Source: a bacterium
GTDB lineage: Bacteria; Patescibacteriota; Microgenomatia; Levybacterales; UBA12049
DNA length: 6,829 nt
Direction of reading: 5' to 3'
NCBI GenBank assembly: GCA_021820025.1
Contig: JAKAEF010000055.1
Location: forward strand, 1-6,829
Numbering within the stretch: position 1 is the stretch's first letter; every line of letters starts with the position of its first letter. The notes under the pieces are model-generated. The model had not been told where the DNA came from. It did not search any database and saw only the letters and a program-made list of their open reading frames with translations. Shown one piece after another: positions 1 to 4,181 of this stretch. A program made the position numbers and the translations under genes.

Positions 1-921
1 AAGTGCTTTAACAGGTAATCCTGCATGTAATATTTTTTTAATTAATTCATCAAAAGTACTTTGTTTTAATAAATTTTTTTCTACAGCAATCTGTGCTTCT
101 GCTACCATACCAATAGCAACTGCTTCTCCATGCAAAAGTGGATTGTCTGTTGTTTGACTTAAAATTTCTATTGCATGTCCAATGGTATGACCAAAGTTTA
201 ATAATTTTCGTAAAGATGTTTCTTTTTGATCTTTTTCTACAATTTGTGTTTTTATTTTTATTGTTTTTTCTATAATTGAAACTAATTCTTTTTGAGAAAA
301 TTCTTTTGGTTTTTTACTACTAACAAATTCAAAAAGTTTTTTATCTGCAATTGCACCTGTTTTTATTACTTCTCCAAATCCTGCAATAAAATCTCTTTCC
401 GACAATGTTTGCAAAAGTGCAACATCTATAATTACAGCCTTTGGTTGATTAAATGTACCTATTAAGTTTTTTACTTCTAAAAAATTGACTCCGGTTTTTC
501 CCCCAACACTTGCATCTACTTGAGATAAAAGCGTGGTTGGAATATTTATAAAATCAAGACCTCTCATAAACGTACTTGCTGCAAATCCTGCCATATCAAG
601 AATTACTCCCCCTCCCATATTTATAACTAATGTCTTTCTATCACAATGTAAATCTAATAATTCTCTCCAAATTTCTTCAACTGTATCTATTGTTTTTGAC
701 CGCTCACCTATTGGCATAACGATTACTTCCGAATTTTGGGGTAAAAATTGCGGCATTTGTTTAAGCAATAATTTTTCTATGTGCTTGTCTGTAACAAGTA
801 CAATTTTTGAGTATTTGGAAAAATTAATTAATTTTCCCAAATTTTCCACAATATTCTCTCCAATAAAAATTGGGTACGTTAATTGAGCATTGTCTTTAAT
901 TTTTACAATTATTTTTTTCAT
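1..921 (-). CDS. aroB: 3-dehydroquinate synthase, C-terminus cut by the window edge
   Basis: AroB converts DAHP to 3-dehydroquinate in the cytoplasm, the second step of the shikimate pathway, using NAD+ and a divalent metal (usually zinc or cobalt). The first 307 codons are visible and the frame stays open to the edge; the family is about 340-390 residues, so some 40 or more are missing. Family signatures are clear: the nucleotide-binding GGGVILDMAGFAAS (about 103-116), IPTTLLSQVDASVGGKTGVN (127-146), GFGEVIK with the metal ligand Glu184, GHTIGHAIE with His245 (metal) and His249 (catalytic), and HGEAVAIGM with His264 (metal). No key residue is missing. The ATG at 921 overlaps the TGA of the upstream aroF by 4 nt (ATGA), so the two genes form an operon and are probably translationally coupled. 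An AAAGGAG lies 11 nt upstream, inside aroF. Identification rests on motifs read directly from the reverse strand. Confidence 0.97.
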   Translation of the reverse strand, partial: MKKIIVKIKDNAQLTYPIFIGENIVENLGKLINFSKYSKIVLVTDKHIEKLLLKQMPQFLPQNSEVIVMPIGERSKTIDTVEEIWRELLDLHCDRKTLVINMGGGVILDMAGFAASTFMRGLDFINIPTTLLSQVDASVGGKTGVNFLEVKNLIGTFNQPKAVIIDVALLQTLSERDFIAGFGEVIKTGAIADKKLFEFVSSKKPKEFSQKELVSIIEKTIKIKTQIVEKDQKETSLRKLLNFGHTIGHAIEILSQTTDNPLLHGEAVAIGMVAEAQIAVEKNLLKQSTFDELIKKILHAGLPVKAL

Positions 922-1730
922 ACAACTTTGTGCTCCTTTGCAATTTGCACTCTTTTATTGTACATCTGCTGAGTAAGTTTTCTATATTCTCCCCATGTTA
1001 GTTGCTGTGTCGCATCTGACATGGCAACCTTTGGATTTGGATGTACTTCTATAATGTATCCGTCAAATTCATGCTGGTTTGCTTCTAATGCAATATCAAA
1101 CACTTTTTCTACACTTCCTCCAGTATGTGACGGATCAAACAACATTGGCAAGCCTGTTTTTTCTTTCATACGCATTGCCATGTCATAATCCGGCACATTT
1201 CTGTAGCCTTTAGGATTATTGTCTGCTGTTGGAGCAAACCCTCTATGGCAAAGCATAAGCCGCTCTTTTGGCAAGCCTGAATCTAATACATGCTCTACAA
1301 TACCTTCCCAGTGTTTTTCATTGTGCCAAATTTGGTTTTTAACCATTAAGAAAATTCTTGGGTCTTTTGCTGCTACAGCTGCAATACCTCTTTGAATATA
1401 ATGGTTTTGGTTTCGTGCGCCAATCCACAAAAGCAATTTTGTGTTGTTTTTTACCTTTAAAAACGCATCTGCAACCTGTTGGGCATGCTCTATAAGCATT
1501 GGCTCAACTCCTGGGTTTAAACCCTGTTGTGCTGCCTCTACAACGTATTCTATGCCAGCCTCGCCTACTCCCTCAAAGCCAGGCTTAGTCCGTGGCTTCC
1601 ATAAAGAAAGCCGAATAAAGTCTATTTGCAGTTGTTTACATTGCTTCATGCTTTCTAAAACCTGTTCTTTATTTTCAACAGCACATGGGCCTGCAATAAT
1701 AATTTTTTTAGGTAATTTTATTGGTGTCAT
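918..1730 (-). CDS. aroF: 3-deoxy-7-phosphoheptulonate (DAHP) synthase, type I-beta, catalytic domain only
   Basis: It condenses phosphoenolpyruvate and erythrose 4-phosphate to DAHP, the committed first step of aromatic amino acid synthesis, in the cytoplasm. The 270-residue protein is a single TIM barrel of the DAHP/KDO8P synthase family. Visible active-site elements are AGPCAVE with metal ligand Cys16, the KPRT motif at 45-48 (erythrose phosphate site), WIGAR at 102-106, VKN with Lys131, CHRGF at 161-165, DPSHTGG with metal ligand His202, IIEVHPNP with metal ligand Glu228, and SDATQQLT with metal ligand Asp239. KPRT together with this order points to DAHP rather than KDO8P synthase. There is no N-terminal ferredoxin-like regulatory domain (as in Thermotoga) and no fused chorismate mutase (as in Bacillus or Bacteroidetes relatives). 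It is first in an operon with aroB and sits behind an apparent aromatic-amino-acid attenuator. The ATG at 1730 has AAAGGA 7 nt upstream. The symbol is by family convention and could be written aroG or aroA in other schemes. Confidence 0.95.
   Translation of the reverse strand: MTPIKLPKKIIIAGPCAVENKEQVLESMKQCKQLQIDFIRLSLWKPRTKPGFEGVGEAGIEYVVEAAQQGLNPGVEPMLIEHAQQVADAFLKVKNNTKLLLWIGARNQNHYIQRGIAAVAAKDPRIFLMVKNQIWHNEKHWEGIVEHVLDSGLPKERLMLCHRGFAPTADNNPKGYRNVPDYDMAMRMKEKTGLPMLFDPSHTGGSVEKVFDIALEANQHEFDGYIIEVHPNPKVAMSDATQQLTWGEYRKLTQQMYNKRVQIAKEHKVV
933..939 (-). promoter_or_regulatory. Shine-Dalgarno sequence for aroB inside the end of aroF
   Basis: On the minus strand AAAGGAG lies 11 nt before the aroB ATG, within the codons for Lys-Glu near the end of aroF. 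The spacing is a little long, but with the ATGA overlap it supports reinitiation or coupled translation of aroB after aroF. Confidence 0.55.
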
Positions 1731-1753
1731 ATATTTTTCCTTTTTTTAAACAT
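1727..1753 (-). CDS. possible coupling minigene MFKKRKNI between attenuator and aroF
   Basis: Immediately after the terminator U-run there is an ATG, 7 nt behind a perfect AAGGAGG (1767-1761), opening an 8-codon frame (Met-Phe-Lys-Lys-Arg-Lys-Asn-Ile). Its TGA overlaps the aroF ATG as ATGA, the same junction type as aroF-aroB. What is seen is ideal Shine-Dalgarno spacing and the overlap. The inference is that ribosomes loading here on read-through mRNA could be handed to aroF. The AAGGAGG is also the 3' arm of the terminator hairpin, so it would be hidden when that hairpin forms. The frame is very short and A-rich, so chance is a real possibility. Confidence 0.3.
   Translation of the reverse strand: MFKKRKNI
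1738..1743 (-). promoter_or_regulatory. Shine-Dalgarno sequence for aroF
   Basis: AAAGGA on the minus strand, 7 nt before the aroF ATG. It is weaker than the AAGGAGG at 1767-1761, which lies too far upstream (about 30 nt) to serve the aroF start directly. Confidence 0.5.
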
Positions 1754-1776
1754 AAAAAAACCTCCTTTTGGGAGGT
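1754..1776 (-). terminator. intrinsic terminator of the aro leader (attenuator hairpin)
   Basis: Reading the minus strand, ACCTCC (1776-1771) pairs with GGAGGT (1765-1760) around a five-base CAAAA loop, followed at once by a run of T (1760-1754). It lies between the leader peptide and aroF, where an attenuator terminator belongs. The 5' arm CCTCC can instead pair with GGAGG at 1816-1812. The stem is short (6 bp, GC-rich), so termination may be partial. Confidence 0.8.
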
Positions 1777-1806
1777 GTATTTGCTTTGGGCCTACTTTAC
1801 AGCAAA

Positions 1807-1863
1807 TTACCCCTCCTTGGGGGAAGTAAAGTAAAACCAAAAATAATTTTGTGTCAATTTCAT
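1807..1863 (-). CDS. aromatic-rich leader peptide of the aro operon
   Basis: An 18-codon frame, MKLTQNYFWFYFTSPKEG, ending in TAA at 1809-1807. Residues 7-12 are six consecutive aromatics, Tyr-Phe-Trp-Phe-Tyr-Phe (codons TAT TTT TGG TTT TAC TTT), so all three end products of the pathway are sampled. Its likely job is to place ribosomes on the nascent leader RNA rather than to act as a protein, as with pheL or trpL of enterobacteria. The ATG lies about 6 nt after the predicted transcription start, so initiation would be near-leaderless; the only upstream purine patch is AGG. The last aromatic codons (TAC TTT) and the following ACT contain the 5' arm of the protector hairpin. It is too short for routine gene finding and is easily missed. 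Confidence 0.85.
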   Translation of the reverse strand: MKLTQNYFWFYFTSPKEG

Positions 1864-1875
1864 ATACCTGAATAT

Positions 1876-1904
1876 ATTATTACATGTTTCAAAAGGCTTG
1901 TCAA
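1876..1904 (-). promoter_or_regulatory. promoter of the aro leader and aroF-aroB operon
   Basis: Minus strand: a perfect -35 TTGACA (1904-1899), a 17-bp spacer, an extended -10 TG (1884-1883) and -10 AATAAT (1881-1876, 5 of 6 to consensus). The predicted start is around A1869, six bases before the leader-peptide ATG. This places the whole attenuator inside the transcript. The promoter lies back-to-back with the plus-strand promoter at 1932-1960. Confidence 0.75.
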
Positions 1905-1931
1905 ATAAATATGGACAGAACATATTATAGG

Positions 1932-1960
1932 TTTATTTTTTTGATGTTTTCTGCTATAAT
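1932..1960 (+). promoter_or_regulatory. promoter of the RelE-like fusion gene (extended -10)
   Basis: TATAAT at 1955-1960 is preceded by TGC, making a TGn extended -10. The -35 region at 17-bp spacing (1932-1937, TTTATT) is poor, as is common with extended -10 promoters. The predicted start near 1966-1968 is 3-5 nt before the ATG at 1971. The ten bases GCTATAATCT (1953-1962) recur exactly in the promoter of the next gene (4168-4177). Confidence 0.65.
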
Positions 1961-1970
1961 CTCGCATATT

Positions 1971-4139
1971 ATGTCCCTTCCGCTTGATCACATGGGTCGT
2001 TTTGGTCCACAACGTATGTATTCTCAGAATGATACTGGGGGTTCTACTCCACATTCTGGACAAGATGATCAAACTCAAAGAGAGCCTCAACTTGCCTCAG
2101 AAGCACCATTTGATACCAAAAACACTATGGCTACCTTTGCTCAAAGAGCTGCCGCAATACACCAAATGCTCTTAGATTTTACCGGAGAACCAGGGCTTCC
2201 TATTGAAGCAGCAGCAGAAGGAACTCGTGCTTTTCCGCAAGCACTTGCACCATATCTAAACGTAGTTAGTAAAGCAGCAGCAGCCGCGAGTGCAAACATG
2301 GAGGCATATGGTGCAGAAAGCGCAGACCAACAGGATGCCATTACTGGAGAATTGTTGCGAGCTGGAGATGGCGGAACCATGCTTGCTTTAACAAATTTAG
2401 TTTTAAATCGTCAAAGATTTGATGAAGCTGCACAAGTTGTCATTAGAGGGTATGGAGATCAACAAGTTCTTATTAGTCTTCAGGATGCTCTTAATAATTT
2501 AAGAGGTTTTTTAAACAAAAATAGACTGGCAACCAGTGGGGTGCAAGTGGTAAGAGTAGTTGATGGTGTAAAAAGGCGTGTCCCAGACAATGCCTCAGAA
2601 GTTAGAGAAATATTACTTGCTCTTACTATGGAGATGAATGCAGAAGCTACACAGCTTCGTCAAGAATTAGCAACACTTGAGTTGGCGGGGGATTTGTCTC
2701 GAGAAATTAAAAAAGCAACAAATCCAGCAGAGAGGGTAAAACAAGCAGTACGAGATGCAATTGCTTCAGAAGATATTGCCACTATGCTGGAATTAATTAG
2801 TATAGCTGTTGTTAATTGGGATGAAGCACATACACAAGCGGACCCGGTACTTTCAGGAATTAGAAACGGTTTGGCAGTGGCTGGAAAAGCGGCAAGGGCA
2901 TTTTTTGAGGATTATGCAATGTATTATTTTGCAAATTTTTATGGACGAAGTGCTAAGGGTATTGATGAAACATTAGCAGAATCCTCAATGATACAAACAA
3001 TGGTAGCTTTGTATTTCTTAAGACGACAGGTACGTGTTGGTTTACAGCCTTCTTCTGTAAGTCAAATGATACGAGCGGGACTATTCCCAAACCTGGCTCA
3101 TGAAATAAATGAGCTTATTGTTTCCCAATATAGAGCTTTATACGACCAAATGTGGGGAGAATTTTTTGATGCAGAAGCATTAGAACATCTGCAAGATGGT
3201 AGATCTGCAGAATTGATCAGGTCTTTGGCGCTATTACCGCAAGATGAAATAATAGAACAGCAAGCAAGAGCTTTTTTACATGCTATTCCCCAAGTTGTCT
3301 CTCATCTTCGAAAGCCGCCGGCCCGTGCTGTGGAAATTAATGAAATAGAAGATAGTATTCCAATAGAAACAATAAATTTGCAAATGGATGATGAGTATTT
3401 AAATATTCGAATTGTGGCAAAAAATGGGTATGTACTCTTATTGCAATTCCATACTCCACTTGGTGGGAATGTTCCAAGAGATATTTATGGAATTCCAAAT
3501 GGTATTAGTGCAGAAGAACAGCAAGCTTTAGGCCGTGTATTTGCTTTAATGCATAGAGAGTTAATTCCATTACATTACATAAGTCCAGAGTCGGCAAAAC
3601 AAGCTGTGCAACCACCAAGACGAAGTTCACATGCTCCTTCTCCAACACATACTACAACCACTCAGCCTGGACAAAAAGGAGACCGTGAATCACGTATGGC
3701 ACAATATTCAGGGATGCCAAAGCCTGTAGCAGAAAAAGGAGACAAAAAAACACAACCAGTAAAGCCTGTGGTTGAAGTACCGGAAACAATGCCAACAGAT
3801 GAGGGTGTGTACGGAATTATTATTGAACAAGATGCGAAAGAAGATATTAGTGGGGTTAATAAAGTTTTACGAAAGCAATTAGGAAGAGCATTAAGAAATT
3901 TGCAAATTCGTTTGCAATCAGGTAACCCAAGACAAGCAGGTCTTCAAGATATTGAAGGATACTTAAAAGATTTGGGTTACTGGAGACTTCATGTTGGATC
4001 GGGATATAGGGCAATTATAGAAATTCGAGATCATGACGGTACACCTAAATTACATATTTTTGGATTTGCCCCAAAAGATTCAAATAAAACATATAGACGA
4101 ATAGAAAGACGTGCAAAAGCTGCACGAGCACAACATTAA
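1971..4139 (+). CDS. 722-residue protein of unknown function with a C-terminal RelE/ParE/HigB-like domain
   Basis: I do not recognise residues 1-600. They are a polar, Gln-rich start (1-50), then mostly predicted helix (about 50-450; Ala-rich around 78-118), then a strand-rich stretch (about 452-540). A Pro/Thr/Lys-rich linker (545-608) follows. Residues 610-715 resemble the RelE/HigB toxin fold: helical start, LQDIEGYLKDLGYWRLHVGS (658-677), the YR-AIIEI strand (679-685), HIFGF (695-699), then K702, K706, Y708 and a basic tail. Known RelE-type toxins cleave mRNA on the ribosome using basic residues plus a Tyr in this region; activity here is inference. No antitoxin gene is adjacent. The frame is open from an ATG at 1884, which would add a hydrophobic, signal-like N-terminus (FIFLMFSAIISHI). 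I prefer 1971 because 1884-1970 holds a TGCTATAAT promoter and the divergent aro promoter. With 1971 the protein has no signal peptide or membrane segment and would be cytoplasmic. No Shine-Dalgarno precedes either start. Confidence 0.82.
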   Translation: MSLPLDHMGRFGPQRMYSQNDTGGSTPHSGQDDQTQREPQLASEAPFDTKNTMATFAQRAAAIHQMLLDFTGEPGLPIEAAAEGTRAFPQALAPYLNVVSKAAAAASANMEAYGAESADQQDAITGELLRAGDGGTMLALTNLVLNRQRFDEAAQVVIRGYGDQQVLISLQDALNNLRGFLNKNRLATSGVQVVRVVDGVKRRVPDNASEVREILLALTMEMNAEATQLRQELATLELAGDLSREIKKATNPAERVKQAVRDAIASEDIATMLELISIAVVNWDEAHTQADPVLSGIRNGLAVAGKAARAFFEDYAMYYFANFYGRSAKGIDETLAESSMIQTMVALYFLRRQVRVGLQPSSVSQMIRAGLFPNLAHEINELIVSQYRALYDQMWGEFFDAEALEHLQDGRSAELIRSLALLPQDEIIEQQARAFLHAIPQVVSHLRKPPARAVEINEIEDSIPIETINLQMDDEYLNIRIVAKNGYVLLLQFHTPLGGNVPRDIYGIPNGISAEEQQALGRVFALMHRELIPLHYISPESAKQAVQPPRRSSHAPSPTHTTTTQPGQKGDRESRMAQYSGMPKPVAEKGDKKTQPVKPVVEVPETMPTDEGVYGIIIEQDAKEDISGVNKVLRKQLGRALRNLQIRLQSGNPRQAGLQDIEGYLKDLGYWRLHVGSGYRAIIEIRDHDGTPKLHIFGFAPKDSNKTYRRIERRAKAARAQH

Positions 4140-4146
4140 TCTTAAT

Positions 4147-4175
4147 TTGCCTGTATTTTAAAAAACCGCTATAAT
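4147..4175 (+). promoter_or_regulatory. promoter of the penicillin-binding protein gene, giving a leaderless mRNA
   Basis: -35 TTGCCT (4147-4152, 4 of 6), exactly 17 bp, then consensus -10 TATAAT (4170-4175). Only six bases separate the -10 from the ATG at 4182, so the predicted first transcribed base is the A of the start codon. There is no Shine-Dalgarno sequence. It lies wholly in the 42-bp gap after the preceding gene, which has no visible terminator. Confidence 0.8.
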
Positions 4176-4181
4176 CTACCT

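Larger units (their letters stand above)
1754..1863 (-). promoter_or_regulatory. ribosome-mediated transcription attenuator of the aroF-aroB operon
   Basis: Three competing structures are visible in the leader RNA. Protector: TACTTTAC (1833-1826) with GTAAAGTA (1800-1793), 8 perfect pairs, enclosing CCCC (1823-1820) with GGGG (1813-1810). Antiterminator: GGAGG (1816-1812) with CCTCC (1775-1771), enclosing ATTTGCT (1807-1801) with AGCAAAT (1785-1779), 12 pairs in all. Terminator: ACCTCC (1776-1771) with GGAGGT (1765-1760) plus a T run. A ribosome stalled on the aromatic codons at 1845-1828 would mask the protector's 5' arm and leave the antiterminator's 5' arm free. One reaching the stop at 1809-1807 would cover the antiterminator's 5' arm and let the terminator form. 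Without translation, the protector forms first and also permits termination. This is the E. coli trp/phe logic, deduced here by base pairing only. Confidence 0.85.

Noticed and set aside
533..886. Plus-strand ORF antisense to aroB, and similar ORFs antisense to aroF (1441-1749), the fusion gene (2141-2380), PBP (5880-6074) and pheT (6552-6761)
   Set aside because: All lie opposite clearly coding, motif-bearing frames and show no family signatures of their own.
1779..1833. H-type pseudoknot riboswitch formed by TACTTTAC/GTAAAGTA and ATTTGCT/AGCAAAT
   Set aside because: The two helices interleave and could form a pseudoknot. However, the aromatic leader peptide and the nested antiterminator (GGAGG/CCTCC outside ATTTGCT/AGCAAAT) explain them better as alternating attenuator states. 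No known ligand riboswitch motif was recognised, and T-box landmarks (specifier loop, conserved antiterminator bulge) are absent.
1830..1857. Second aro promoter using TTGACA at 1857-1852 with TTTACT at 1835-1830 (minus strand)
   Set aside because: The -35 is perfect, but the -10 matches only 4 of 6 and the transcript would lack the leader peptide and the protector arm. The TTGACA is also simply codons 3-4 of the leader peptide, and the promoter at 1904-1876 is better.
1860..2090. 76-codon minus-strand ORF ending in an ATGA overlap with the leader peptide
   Set aside because: It is antisense to the start of the fusion gene, contains both divergent promoters, has no recognisable protein features, and is best explained as chance.
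1984..2175. 63-codon plus-strand ORF inside the fusion gene in another frame
   Set aside because: It lies within the coding frame of the larger gene with no ribosome site or recognisable features.
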